This document shows positions 42,495 through 51,506 of a DNA stretch of 64,000 nt, one piece after another. The DNA comes from an uncultured Methanomassiliicoccales archaeon. Lineage in GTDB: Archaea; Thermoplasmatota; Thermoplasmata; Methanomassiliicoccales; Methanomethylophilaceae. The notes under the pieces are model-generated. The model made no database searches, was not told the DNA's origin, and saw nothing but the letters and a program-made list of their open reading frames with translations. Where the stretch lies: NCBI GenBank assembly GCA_959597175.1, contig CAUFXM010000007.1, positions 46,570 to 110,569 of the forward strand, given 5' to 3'. Numbering within the stretch: the stretch's first letter is position 1; every line of letters starts with the position of its first letter. A program made the translations under genes and the position numbers.

Positions 42495-44008
42495 TCGTCA
42501 CCGTCAACGGGAAGGAGAAGAAGCTCAGGGCCGGCTCGACGCTGAAGACCGCCCTGGCGGGAGAGCCATACGTGAAGGGGACGCTCATAGCCGTCCACCT
42601 CTCGGAGGAGAGGCTGGTCACCGAGACCAGCGACTTCGAGATCGAGACCGACCGCGGGACCATGGTCCTGCACCTCAACGACACCCCGATCGCGGCGAAG
42701 TGGAAGGAGGAGATGATCGGCAGGATGGCCGGACTGAGCACCAGGTGGGTCACCCACCAGATCGCGGCGTTCGGTGCGTTCCCGACGGACATCGAGACCG
42801 ACCGCGGGACGTACCGCTACAGGGCGTACGACTGCTTCCTGTCGCTGGGCGGGTTCGACAACCACACCACCTACATGATGATAGCCCGTGACAACCACAG
42901 CTGGAGCTACGGGGCGGGTCAGGCGGTCATCGGTAGGATCACCGTCGGCAGGCATGTCCTCGACGACCTCAGGGAGGGTGACGGCATCCTGTCCGTCCGC
43001 CCCATGATGTCGGAGACCAGCACCGAGAACGTCAAGGTCACCGACGACCTGTCGTTCAAGCTGGAGGACGGGTACCGCGTCGAGACCAACATAACAATCG
43101 ACCTGGACACGAGCTCGCCGGAGTCGGCGGAGCACGTGCTGATACTCTCCGCAGGGGGGACGATGGGCGTGTCCCAGTCCACGGGCAGCTTCATAACCTG
43201 CACGGACGACATGGACGTCTCCATACCCCAGGAGGAGCGCAAGGTCAGGGACGTCGGCTCGGTCACGGTCAGATACGACGGCGTAGGGACCGGCCGTCTG
43301 TACATCTACAGGCAGAGGAGGCAGGTGTCCCAGGTCCACAACGCAGCCGGGCAGGTCGTGTCCGGGAAGGCCATCCTGGCGTATGCCGACGCCGGCAGCA
43401 GGGTGACCGTGGTCACCAACCCGCCGAGGGCGCTGGCCGTGGGCATGACCCAGTCCGAGGGCGCCGAGTTCCTGGCGTCCAGGGGGATCAAGCAGGTCCG
43501 CACAGGCGACACGTCCGACGACGCGATCATCGCCGAGCAGTCCCCGGAGCACACGATCACCGCCCTGCAGAAGGGCGAGGTCGAGACCTTCGGCGTCCCC
43601 AGGGAGAGGGTGTTCAGGATAAAGCTGAACGACTCCGACCCGATAAGCAGGCAGTACTTCAGGAAGGTCACCGGGCTGAGCCACAAGCCGGTCGGCATAC
43701 TCAAGGTGCAGTTCACCTTCGAGGGTCTGCCGATGGTCACGTTCTACGGCGACGAGGTCAGGGGAAAGAACCTGTACCCCCAGGACCCGTTCAAGAAGGT
43801 GAAGCGCGGCGACATAGGCCTCACCAACCAGGCCAGACCCCACCACGGTCTCATAGGGATAAGGCTGGAGGACAGCAAGGAGTACGGCCCCACCGGCGAG
43901 GAGGCCTACGGGACCAACATAGTCGGGAAGTTCGTGGACGACCTCGACAGGCTGATGAAGGACCTGAACGAGGAGGACACCGTCTACATCACGGAGGATG
44001 AACTATGA
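42491..44008 (+). CDS. mmp3: Methanogenesis marker protein 3
   Basis: A 505-residue protein of the Mmp3 family, found in essentially all methanogens. It begins with a ubiquitin-like strand MIVTVNGKEKKLRAGSTL, followed by long beta-rich domains with YDCFLSLGGFDNHTTYMMIA and VLILSAGGTMGVSQSTGSF. A peptidyl-prolyl-isomerase-like region lies near the end (GDIGLTNQARPHHGLIGIR). Mmp3 was reported as a partner of McrC, Mmp7, Mmp17 and AtwA in Mcr activation. It overlaps both neighbouring genes by four bases. Confidence 0.9.
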   Translation: MIVTVNGKEKKLRAGSTLKTALAGEPYVKGTLIAVHLSEERLVTETSDFEIETDRGTMVLHLNDTPIAAKWKEEMIGRMAGLSTRWVTHQIAAFGAFPTDIETDRGTYRYRAYDCFLSLGGFDNHTTYMMIARDNHSWSYGAGQAVIGRITVGRHVLDDLREGDGILSVRPMMSETSTENVKVTDDLSFKLEDGYRVETNITIDLDTSSPESAEHVLILSAGGTMGVSQSTGSFITCTDDMDVSIPQEERKVRDVGSVTVRYDGVGTGRLYIYRQRRQVSQVHNAAGQVVSGKAILAYADAGSRVTVVTNPPRALAVGMTQSEGAEFLASRGIKQVRTGDTSDDAIIAEQSPEHTITALQKGEVETFGVPRERVFRIKLNDSDPISRQYFRKVTGLSHKPVGILKVQFTFEGLPMVTFYGDEVRGKNLYPQDPFKKVKRGDIGLTNQARPHHGLIGIRLEDSKEYGPTGEEAYGTNIVGKFVDDLDRLMKDLNEEDTVYITEDEL

Positions 44009-44424
44009 GCGAGGAGAGGGAGACCAGGCTGTTCATGATCTCGCCCAGGTCGATGCTCACGCCGGACCAGCTGTCCCGCATGGTGCACGCCTTCGGCGAG
44101 GAGGCCATAGTCAAGGAGACATGCTACGGGTGCCTCGTGGAGGCGCCCAGGGACACCGTCCGCGGGATACTCGCGAAGGTCAGGGAGAGGTACCCCAACG
44201 AGGTGTTCTCGAAGGTCAGGGCCTATCCGTGCAGCGACCCGCGCAGATGCAGGGCCCAGCACGGGACCAGGCCGGGGTACGCCCAGCTGGAGGCCGAGTG
44301 GGAGCTGCTGTCCAGCATACAGTACGCCCTGGACAGGGTGGACGCTGGGGCTAAGTACGTCCCGCCCAAGGAGAAGAAACGCATTCCGGTAAACGATTTC
44401 AAGAAGATTTGCGAGGTGCAGTGA
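44005..44424 (+). CDS. mmp6: Methanogenesis marker protein 6
   Basis: A 139-residue Mmp6-family protein. FMISPRSMLTPDQLSRMVHA, VKETCYGCLVEAPRDTV and CSDPRRCRAQHGTRPGYAQL are the recognisable blocks. Four cysteines could bind a metal or cluster. GGAGG lies just upstream of the ATG that overlaps the mmp3 stop. Function unknown but linked to Mcr maturation. Confidence 0.88.
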   Translation: MSEERETRLFMISPRSMLTPDQLSRMVHAFGEEAIVKETCYGCLVEAPRDTVRGILAKVRERYPNEVFSKVRAYPCSDPRRCRAQHGTRPGYAQLEAEWELLSSIQYALDRVDAGAKYVPPKEKKRIPVNDFKKICEVQ

Positions 44425-44858
44425 TGAAGGTCTTCATAGATCCGCCGAACAGCCTTGTCCTGTTCGATCTTGTCGAGAGGTTCGGGCATGAGCCCCTCAG
44501 CGCTATGGCCGCCATCCAGGAGAAGGTTGACAACCTGGAGGTCGACATGCCCCCCATGAACGTGACCCTCGACGACGTCGTCAAGGGCCTGAAATACGCG
44601 GGCGTGGAGGTCCCCTCCGGAATCAGGGGGAGGCTCGCCCTGTGGGGTCCGATGATCGAGGAGGCCGACGCTGCCATCATCATGGACGACTGCCCGTACA
44701 GCTTCGGCTGTGTCGGATGCGAGAGGTCCAACCTGATGGTGAAGTACCTCATCAAGAGGCGCGGGATCCCCGCGTTGCACGTGAGCTATCCGGAGGACGA
44801 CGAGCAGGCAGTCAACTTCGTCGCCCAGACAAAGGAGTTCCTGGAGGGATTGCAGTGA
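44424..44858 (+). CDS. mmp5: Methanogenesis marker protein 5
   Basis: A 144-residue Mmp5-family protein. It begins MKVFIDPPNSLVLFDLVERF; the C-terminal half has IIMDDCPYSFGCVGCERSNL with three cysteines in a CxxxxxCxxC pattern. The ATG at 44424 overlaps the mmp6 stop and its TGA overlaps the GTG start of mmp15. Confidence 0.88.
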   Translation: MKVFIDPPNSLVLFDLVERFGHEPLSAMAAIQEKVDNLEVDMPPMNVTLDDVVKGLKYAGVEVPSGIRGRLALWGPMIEEADAAIIMDDCPYSFGCVGCERSNLMVKYLIKRRGIPALHVSYPEDDEQAVNFVAQTKEFLEGLQ

Positions 44859-46078
44859 CCATCAAGATCGCGCAGCTGTCGTGCGGTACGGAGTACAGCA
44901 GCGTCCAGTACGAGATAGAGAAGGCCGCCAGGTCCGTGGGGGCGAAGATCGTCTACCCGGACGTGTCCGCGGCCGACATAGACGAGGCCGTGAGGAGGTT
45001 CGGGTTCTCCCCGCGCTCCCCGCAGCTCAAGCTGATGATCGCCAGGGCCGCGCAGCTGGCCGACGAGAAGTACGACGCGGACGCCGTCTTCATCACCACC
45101 TGCTTCAGGTGCGCCGAGGCGGCTCTGGTCAGGAACGAGCTCAGGAGGTTCATCCAGGAGAACACCAGGCTCCCCGTGGTCACGTACTCGTTCACGGAGA
45201 GGCTCAAGGCGTCCCAGCTCCTGACAAGGATGGAGGCCCTCGTCACCATCGTTACAAGGAAGGAGCTCCTCGCCAGGGAGAGGCAGACGGGTATCACCGC
45301 CGGCCTGGACTCCGGCTCGTCCACCACCAAGGCCGTCATCATGGAGAACAACAAGATCATCGGGAAGGACTGGACCCCCTCAGGGGATGTCATCCAGTCA
45401 GCCACGCAGGTCCTGGAGAACGCCATGAAGATGGCCGGCGTGGAGCTCAAGGACATCGAGGCCATAGGCACCACCGGTTACGGCAGGTTCACCCTGGGCG
45501 ACCACTTCAACGCCAAGCTGGTCCAGGAGGAGCTTACGGTCAACTCCAAGGGCGCGGTCTGGCTCGCCGACAGGCAGAAGGGCGAGGCCACGATCATCGA
45601 CATCGGAGGTATGGACAACAAGGCGATCACAGTCAGGGACGGGGTCCCCGACAACTTCACCATGGGAGGTATCTGCGCCGGTGCGTCCGGAAGGTTCCTG
45701 GAGATGACATCCAGGAGGCTGAAGATCGACGTCACCGAGCTGGGCGCCCTGGCCGACAAGGGCAACTGGAGGAACGCCAAGATGAACTCCTACTGCTCCG
45801 TGTTCGGGATCCAGGACCTGGTCACCACCCTCGGAGAGGGCAAGAGCTTCGAGGACGTGGCAGCGGCGGCGTGCCACTCGGTCGCCGAGCAGGTCTACGA
45901 GCAGCAGCTCCAGGAGATCGACGTCAGGCACCCGATCATTCAGGTGGGCGGTACGTCCCTCATCTCCGGTCTGGTCACCCAGATCGGCGAGGTCCTGGGG
46001 GAGAAGCCCATCGTCCCCAAGGACTCCCAGTACATCGGCGCCGTCGGAGGCGCCCTGCTGAGCTCCGGGTTCCTGTGA
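44855..46078 (+). CDS. mmp15: Methanogenesis marker protein 15 (ASKHA ATPase)
   Basis: A 407-residue protein with a BadF/BadG-like ASKHA ATPase domain, related to activators of 2-hydroxyacyl-CoA dehydratases. The ATPase begins ITAGLDSGSSTTKAVIMEN (about residue 147) and has IIDIGGMDNKAITVRDG and GICAGASGRFLEMTSRRL; the conserved cluster-binding cysteine is in GGICAGASG. The N-terminal 140 residues hold a CFRCAEAALVRNELRRF segment. ATP-driven electron transfer to a cofactor is the likely role. GTG at 44855 overlaps the mmp5 stop (GTGA) and is the start. Confidence 0.9.
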   Translation: MTIKIAQLSCGTEYSSVQYEIEKAARSVGAKIVYPDVSAADIDEAVRRFGFSPRSPQLKLMIARAAQLADEKYDADAVFITTCFRCAEAALVRNELRRFIQENTRLPVVTYSFTERLKASQLLTRMEALVTIVTRKELLARERQTGITAGLDSGSSTTKAVIMENNKIIGKDWTPSGDVIQSATQVLENAMKMAGVELKDIEAIGTTGYGRFTLGDHFNAKLVQEELTVNSKGAVWLADRQKGEATIIDIGGMDNKAITVRDGVPDNFTMGGICAGASGRFLEMTSRRLKIDVTELGALADKGNWRNAKMNSYCSVFGIQDLVTTLGEGKSFEDVAAAACHSVAEQVYEQQLQEIDVRHPIIQVGGTSLISGLVTQIGEVLGEKPIVPKDSQYIGAVGGALLSSGFL

Positions 46079-46087
46079 GGCGATTCC

Positions 46088-46654
46088 ATGGACATAGAGG
46101 TGATAGGGCAGGACGGATTCGGCGCCGAGGCATATTCCAAGCTCTTCGACGACACGATGAGCGACCTGGACAAGGCAGTGCTCATAAACAGGGCGCAGCT
46201 GATCCTGGAGCCGGAGGTCCCCCTGTTCATATTCTCGATAGTCCTGAGGGCCGAGCCGTCCCCGAAGTCCATAGCGGACGTCTCCAACATCAGGACAGAC
46301 CCGAACGGGGTCCATGTAACGATCACCCAGGAGCGCTACGCCCCGGACATCCTGAAGGCCCTGTGGGACAGGTACGGCAGGAGGGCGGTCTACCAGCAGA
46401 CCAGGTTCGACCTAGACGTCACCGGCGCCAAGGAGAGCGAGCTTGCGGAGATGATCGTCTCCAGCGGCGAGGACGACAGGCGCGAGATCATGGCGGCCAT
46501 CTGGAGGGCCATGCCCGAGGGGATCAAGAACCGCAAGACTCTGATCTCCGGGAACGTGATCACCGTGGTGGCCACGGAGGAGATCCTGGAGCCGGAGATG
46601 ATAGCCCGCGGCAGGGAGGTCCACAGGCAGATGGGAGGTTCTGACGATGTTTGA
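46088..46654 (+). CDS. mmp17: Methanogenesis marker protein 17
   Basis: A 188-residue Mmp17-family protein. It opens MDIEVIGQDGFGAEAYSKLF and has INRAQLILEPEVPLFIFSIV and VHVTITQERYAPDILKALWD. Mmp17 was reported in the Mcr activation complex with McrC and Mmp7. It starts nine bases after mmp15 and overlaps mmp7 by eight bases. Confidence 0.9.
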   Translation: MDIEVIGQDGFGAEAYSKLFDDTMSDLDKAVLINRAQLILEPEVPLFIFSIVLRAEPSPKSIADVSNIRTDPNGVHVTITQERYAPDILKALWDRYGRRAVYQQTRFDLDVTGAKESELAEMIVSSGEDDRREIMAAIWRAMPEGIKNRKTLISGNVITVVATEEILEPEMIARGREVHRQMGGSDDV

Positions 46655-47579
46655 GGTTCTTATGTACGATGGCGGTGTGTACCGCTCTGAGGAGCTCTAC
46701 GAGATCATCGAGGATGTGGGAGGGGTCGTCCTCCAGAAGAACAGGAGCTCCCAGATGCTCACGGTCACCATGTCGGTGCCGGAGGAGGACAGGAAAGCCA
46801 TAGAGCACGTCTGCACGGACATCGGCGGCGTGGTCAAGGACGTCCCCCTGGCGGGGACCGAGATCGCCGTGGTGGGCCCCACGCTGGGCAGGCACCACAT
46901 GCCCCACCCGATCTGCGACATCGCGGAGGAGCTCAGGCGCTACGGTGCTATCACGGTCGTCATGGGCATGGCGAGGGGCCGCGGGAAGGCGACTTCCCAG
47001 ATCTCCATGACCGAGAGGATGACCCTGGACGAGTACGACGCCGTCGTGTTCATGATGGGCAACTTCAAGAGCTGCGTGGAGACCAAGGCCGAGCTCATGA
47101 GGGACATCCACGTCCCCACAGTCCTGGTGTCCGGTCCCATGCCCGAGGGCATCGAGGACACCTGCGACGCCATCGTCGCCGGGGTCGGACGCAAGGCCGC
47201 GAGGATGAGGACCCCGCCGGAGAGGGCCAAGCTCGAGGAGGTCGCCGACACCCTGGTGGACGTGCTCAGGGACAAGAAGCGCAGTCTGGAGGAGGATCCG
47301 CTCTTCGTGCACCCAGCGGAGGTCAAGACCATCCTGGAGGACTACGAGCCCATCAACATGTGCCTGCGCCCCGCCCCGATGGTGCTCCATCTGGACGGCA
47401 TCAGGATAAAGATCCCGTACAGCGAGCACAGGGAGTATCTCGAGAACGTGGAGGTCTACGGCAGGAAGCTGTCCGAGATCGCCGACATCTTCCCCTCCAA
47501 GATAGATGACAGCAGCGTCATCGTCCGCATCAGGACCAGGTCCCAGGTCGAGGACATGGACCGCCGCGCCGGGGCATGA
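46647..47579 (+). CDS. mmp7: Methanogenesis marker protein 7
   Basis: A 310-residue Mmp7-family protein. The start is MFEVLMYDGGVYRSEELYEI; the core has VVGPTLGRHHMPHPICDIAE and MGMARGRGKATSQISMTER, then VVFMMGNFKSCVETKAELM. Mmp7 is a partner of McrC in Mcr activation. Its stop overlaps the start of the DUF123 gene (ATGA). Confidence 0.9.
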   Translation: MFEVLMYDGGVYRSEELYEIIEDVGGVVLQKNRSSQMLTVTMSVPEEDRKAIEHVCTDIGGVVKDVPLAGTEIAVVGPTLGRHHMPHPICDIAEELRRYGAITVVMGMARGRGKATSQISMTERMTLDEYDAVVFMMGNFKSCVETKAELMRDIHVPTVLVSGPMPEGIEDTCDAIVAGVGRKAARMRTPPERAKLEEVADTLVDVLRDKKRSLEEDPLFVHPAEVKTILEDYEPINMCLRPAPMVLHLDGIRIKIPYSEHREYLENVEVYGRKLSEIADIFPSKIDDSSVIVRIRTRSQVEDMDRRAGA

Positions 47580-48013
47580 TTCGGAGGGGCACCTACATCC
47601 TGGCAATCACCCTGGGTTCCGACCTCGAGACGGAGGTCGGGGCCCTGGGAACGCTTCTCTTCCCCGCCGGGACGTACTGCTACGTGGGCAGCGCCATGGG
47701 GGGCCTGGACCAGAGGGTGTCGAGGCACCTGTCCGGGACCAAGACGGTTCGCTGGCACATAGACAGGCTGACGCTCGCGGCGGATTCGGTCGAGGCGTAC
47801 GAGTCCTATCCGGACCCGGTTCCGGAGTGCGAGCTGGCCTCCATGGCCGTCGGATGCGGCATGGATCCTGCCGCGGACGGGTTCGGCTGCTCCGACTGCC
47901 ACTGCCGCACGCACCTGTTCAGCGCAACCGAGGCGAGCATTGCCAGACTGGTCTCGGAGGCCGGTCTGGTCTCATTCAGTCTCATTCCTTTTCCGAGCGG
48001 GAAACCCTTATAA
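47576..48013 (+). CDS. DUF123 (GIY-YIG-like, Uri superfamily) protein
   Basis: A 145-residue protein of the archaeal DUF123 family, a GIY-YIG nuclease relative. GTYILAITLGSDLETEVG and FPAGTYCYVGSAMGGLDQRV are the family's modified GIY...YIG strands. KTVRWHIDRLT follows, and the C-terminus has CGMDPAADGFGCSDCHC with clustered cysteines. Substrate unknown. It is translationally coupled to mmp7, a curious tail for an Mcr activation operon. Confidence 0.85.
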   Translation: MIRRGTYILAITLGSDLETEVGALGTLLFPAGTYCYVGSAMGGLDQRVSRHLSGTKTVRWHIDRLTLAADSVEAYESYPDPVPECELASMAVGCGMDPAADGFGCSDCHCRTHLFSATEASIARLVSEAGLVSFSLIPFPSGKPL

Positions 48014-48075
48014 CGCATCAGTTCCTGCGACTCCTCAGTTAAACTGCCGCTGAACCCTTCAGTGGAGGTCGACTC

Positions 48076-50823
48076 ATGAAATCCAGCAACGAATGCGTCA
48101 ATATTTCTGCCGAGACCGTGGAGCACATCCGCTCCCACCTCGGCAACACCAAGCTCGTCGAGTGCGACGGCAAATACGTCCTCAAACCCTCCAACAACGA
48201 GGAGCTCTGCAAGGCCGTCTCCGCCATCATGGAGGCCGGCGGGTCCGTGTCCCCCCTCAGCAGGAAGGGCACCCACACCGAGGGCGACGTCCTCGTGGAC
48301 ATGTCCGAGATGGCCTCCATCCTGGACATCGACACCGAGGCCATGACGATCAAGGCCCAGGTCGGCTGCAGGATCAAGGTCCTGAGGGACGCCGCCGAGG
48401 CCGAGGGCTTCATCCTCGGGGTCTACCCCGCCGGCGAGGATCCCACACTCGAGGACTGGGTCTACACCGAGGAGGCCGGCATCGGCTCCTACAAGTACGG
48501 CACCGTCAAGGACACCGTCGAGAACATCGTCGCCGTCTCCGCGGAGGGAGGCCTCCTGGAGACCGGGTACGACAACATCGGATACTACATGAGCGGGTAC
48601 AACATGATCCAGACCCTGGCCGCCTCCTCCGGAAGGCTCGCCATCGTCACCGAGGTCACCCTCAGGATGTACCCCAAGGGGGTCACCAAGGTCGCCGCCT
48701 ACGAGCTCCCCTCCGTGGAGAAGATGCAGGAGGTCTACCAGGCGATCGGCCAGAGCCCCTCCCTGAAGCCCCTCCACATCTCCTACAACACCCTCAAGAC
48801 CGTCATCGCCTTCCAGGGCGCGGAGGAGTTCGTCGACGAGGACCTGACCGAGCTGGACGCCCTCATGGCCGACGCCGGGGCCGCCAAGCTGGAGCAGTCC
48901 GAGGCCGACGCGCTCTTCGGCGGGATCTCCACCGCCGCCTGCGTCTGCCCCGAGTCCCCCACCATGTACCTCCCCCTGAGGAACATGGCGTCGTTCATCG
49001 CCGACTGCAAGGGCATCGCCGACTTCGCCGTCGCGGGAAACATCCCCGACCCCAGCACCGTCGTCGTCAAGCTGACCGGCGCCTCCGAGGAGGACGTGGA
49101 CAAGGCTGCCGACAAGGCCGAGGAGTACGGAGGCAGGTCCAGCACCAGGTGCCCCAGCAAGTACAGGGACGAGGCCACCAAGGCCTTCATGCGCAGGATC
49201 GAGGACGCCTACATGGGAAGGCCCGTCGAGGACGTCAAGCTCGACAGGACCGTCACCCCCGCCATCATCGAAAGGCTCAAGGCCATCGTCGGCGAGAAGA
49301 ACGTGTCCCTCAACGGCATGGACAGGGTCCTCTACAGCCACGACATGGCCCCCCTCCCCAAGGAAGCCGGACTCGCGTTCAAGAACATCCCCGACGTCGT
49401 CGTGAGGCCCGAGACCGTGGAGCAGATCTCCCAGGTCATGGCCCTCGCCTACCAGCACGGCATCGCCGTAACCCCCAGGGGCAGCGCCTCGTGGGGACTG
49501 GGCGGATGCATGCCCACCAACGCCGGTATCCTCCTGGACATGTCCTCCAAGATGAAGCACGTCGTGTGCATCGACAAGGAGAACCTCACCGTCAAGGTCC
49601 AGGGAGGATGCACCTGGAAGAACCTCCTCGAGGCATGCATGAAGGAGGGCTACATCATCGGGTCCTACCCCTCGTCCTTCCCCTCGGGAACCATCGGCGC
49701 CTGGTACTCCACCAACGGAATGGGAATCGGGTCCTACAAGTACGGTTCCGCCAGGGAGAACGTCGTCAACGCGGAGATCATCGTGGACGATGGGTCCGTC
49801 GTCAACACCGGGTTCCCCGACACAGGGTCCTACAGGGCAGGCTTCAACCTGAACCAGTTCTTCTCCGGAGCCGAGGGTACCCTCGGTGTCATCGGGACCA
49901 TGACATTCAGGCTCCACCCCATGGGCCAGATCAGGTGCCTCGCCTACGAGTTCGACAACCTCAAGGACATGCACGGACCGATGCAGGACCTGATCAACCA
50001 CCCGTCCGTCAGGCCCCTCCACGTGGCCTGGTCCGACTACATGCACTTCGCCAACCAGAAGAGGGCAGGATGCCACTCCCCGGACGTCTCCAACCTGTGG
50101 CTCGTCACCCTCCAGGGCGATGAGAAGCACAACGACCTCGAGGAGGCCGCAGTCGACGCCATGGCCGAGAAGGCCGGCGGAAGGAAGATCTCCTCCGAGA
50201 TCGCCGAGCACGAGTGGGAGGAGAGGTGCTACGAGTTCAGGGCCAGGAGGGTCGGAGTCGGTGAGATCCCCGCGGAGGTCATCGTCCCCAACTGCCACTG
50301 GGGAGAGTTCACCGACAGGTGCTACTCCGGATTCGACGAGATGAAGATGGAGGCGGGAGGAGTCATCGGCGTCCTCGTCGACAGGAACACCTCGCTGTTC
50401 ATGCCCTACTACTTCAAGGACGACGAGCTCCTCACGGGAATGGCCTCGTTCGGGTTCAACTTCTACCTCGGCGACGTCGCCATGGAGTACGGCGGGAGGA
50501 CCACCGGGTTCGGCGTGTTCTTCGCCTGGAACATGGACGTCATCCACAACGCCGCCACAGCGGGCATGATGAGGGAGATCAAGACCGTCCTCGATCCCCA
50601 CGACGTCGTCAGCCCCGGCCACGTGGTCTGCGGAATGACCAGGTTCGGAGTCGACATGAACAAGGGTCTGATGTCCATGGGCAGCGCGCTCATCCAGATC
50701 ATGAAGAAGATCCTGCCCGCCGACAGGACCTTCAGCGCCAACCTGGAGAGGTTCAGGTACGACGACCTTGAGCACGTCAAGGGCCTGGACCGCGTCCACA
50801 AGCTCGGCGACGGAACCCAGTAA
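48076..50823 (+). CDS. Tandem FAD-linked oxidase (two GlcD-like halves fused)
   Basis: A 915-residue protein in two homologous FAD-linked (PCMH-type) halves, about residues 1-395 and 400-915. Each half repeats the same block: GIGSYKYGTVKDTVEN in the first and MGIGSYKYGSARENVVN in the second. The second half has the clearer cofactor site (ITPRGS-like AVTPRGSASWGLGG, then MPTNAGILLDMSSKM) and the longer C-terminal cap, including DPHDVVSPGHVVCGM. The first half is shorter and may be structural. The family oxidises 2-hydroxyacids such as lactate or glycolate. No HdrD-like Fe-S partner is adjacent. TTATAA at about 48007 (within the previous gene's end) is the likely TATA box. Strong codon bias suggests high expression. 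Confidence 0.85.
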   Translation: MKSSNECVNISAETVEHIRSHLGNTKLVECDGKYVLKPSNNEELCKAVSAIMEAGGSVSPLSRKGTHTEGDVLVDMSEMASILDIDTEAMTIKAQVGCRIKVLRDAAEAEGFILGVYPAGEDPTLEDWVYTEEAGIGSYKYGTVKDTVENIVAVSAEGGLLETGYDNIGYYMSGYNMIQTLAASSGRLAIVTEVTLRMYPKGVTKVAAYELPSVEKMQEVYQAIGQSPSLKPLHISYNTLKTVIAFQGAEEFVDEDLTELDALMADAGAAKLEQSEADALFGGISTAACVCPESPTMYLPLRNMASFIADCKGIADFAVAGNIPDPSTVVVKLTGASEEDVDKAADKAEEYGGRSSTRCPSKYRDEATKAFMRRIEDAYMGRPVEDVKLDRTVTPAIIERLKAIVGEKNVSLNGMDRVLYSHDMAPLPKEAGLAFKNIPDVVVRPETVEQISQVMALAYQHGIAVTPRGSASWGLGGCMPTNAGILLDMSSKMKHVVCIDKENLTVKVQGGCTWKNLLEACMKEGYIIGSYPSSFPSGTIGAWYSTNGMGIGSYKYGSARENVVNAEIIVDDGSVVNTGFPDTGSYRAGFNLNQFFSGAEGTLGVIGTMTFRLHPMGQIRCLAYEFDNLKDMHGPMQDLINHPSVRPLHVAWSDYMHFANQKRAGCHSPDVSNLWLVTLQGDEKHNDLEEAAVDAMAEKAGGRKISSEIAEHEWEERCYEFRARRVGVGEIPAEVIVPNCHWGEFTDRCYSGFDEMKMEAGGVIGVLVDRNTSLFMPYYFKDDELLTGMASFGFNFYLGDVAMEYGGRTTGFGVFFAWNMDVIHNAATAGMMREIKTVLDPHDVVSPGHVVCGMTRFGVDMNKGLMSMGSALIQIMKKILPADRTFSANLERFRYDDLEHVKGLDRVHKLGDGTQ

Positions 50824-50867
50824 GGTCAATCGAAAACCTCTTATCCAAACCCCTTCCTTTTTCCAGC

Positions 50868-51506
50868 ATGTACTGCAGCAGGTGCGGGGCCCAGATTCCC
50901 GATGGTTCGGAGTTCTGCGGATTCTGCGGCGGATCCACCAGGATGGACGACGGTCCGCATCCCGATCATGTGGATCCGGTTCGCATGGGGATCTACTCCT
51001 TCTTCGTCATAGGCTCAGGCCAGATGGTCCTTGGCGAGATGCGTCGCGGGGCCCTGTTCTTCATCGCGGCGGCGGCGCTGTCGGCCGCCATGGTGACCCT
51101 GCTGATGGTCGCCGATCAGAACGACGGCTGGGACCTAGTGGGACTGATAGCGATAGGGTTCTCCACCCTCACGGTATGGGTCATAAACGTGTTCGATGCG
51201 ATTAATCGGGCCAGGCTGCACAACCAGGGGCTGGTGGATGCCTGGAACCAGGTCCGCGTGAAGCGATGTCAGAGAAGCGACACGACGTCGCCCGCGTACT
51301 TCACCACAGGTATCCTCGGGTCGCATCCGGCCCACAGTTCACTCGATCCTGATCCGGTCGTCACCCCGACGAACGGGGTACCGGCGCCCTTGGCGGACTG
51401 CCAGTCTGTGACGTTGTCGCCCACGTACAGGATCTCGCGGGGATCCACGCCGAGGAGTTCCGCGAACTCCCTCATGGCGACCGGGGACGGCTTGGCGTTG
51501 TCGTAA
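50868..51506 (+). CDS. Zinc-ribbon, TM2-like membrane protein with run-on C-terminus
   Basis: A 212-residue frame. It begins with a four-cysteine zinc ribbon (MYCSRCGAQIPDGSEFCGFC) and has two or three membrane helices between about residues 40 and 115 (GALFFIAAAALSAAMVTLLM and LVGLIAIGFSTLTVWVINVF). The last 78 residues are read antisense to the HAD phosphatase gene (overlap 51269-51506) and look non-native, so an original stop near codon 134 has probably been lost. Role unknown. Confidence 0.6.
   Translation: MYCSRCGAQIPDGSEFCGFCGGSTRMDDGPHPDHVDPVRMGIYSFFVIGSGQMVLGEMRRGALFFIAAAALSAAMVTLLMVADQNDGWDLVGLIAIGFSTLTVWVINVFDAINRARLHNQGLVDAWNQVRVKRCQRSDTTSPAYFTTGILGSHPAHSSLDPDPVVTPTNGVPAPLADCQSVTLSPTYRISRGSTPRSSANSLMATGDGLALS

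Noticed and set aside
44642..44854. N-terminal extension of the mmp15 frame
   Set aside because: Those codons lie within mmp5 in another frame; GTG at 44855 overlapping the mmp5 stop is the sensible start.
47806..50829. A 1007-residue open frame on the minus strand
   Set aside because: It is antisense to the tandem FAD oxidase and the DUF123 gene; composition (Val/Gly/Asp/His-rich) is that of a reverse-frame shadow in GC-rich DNA.
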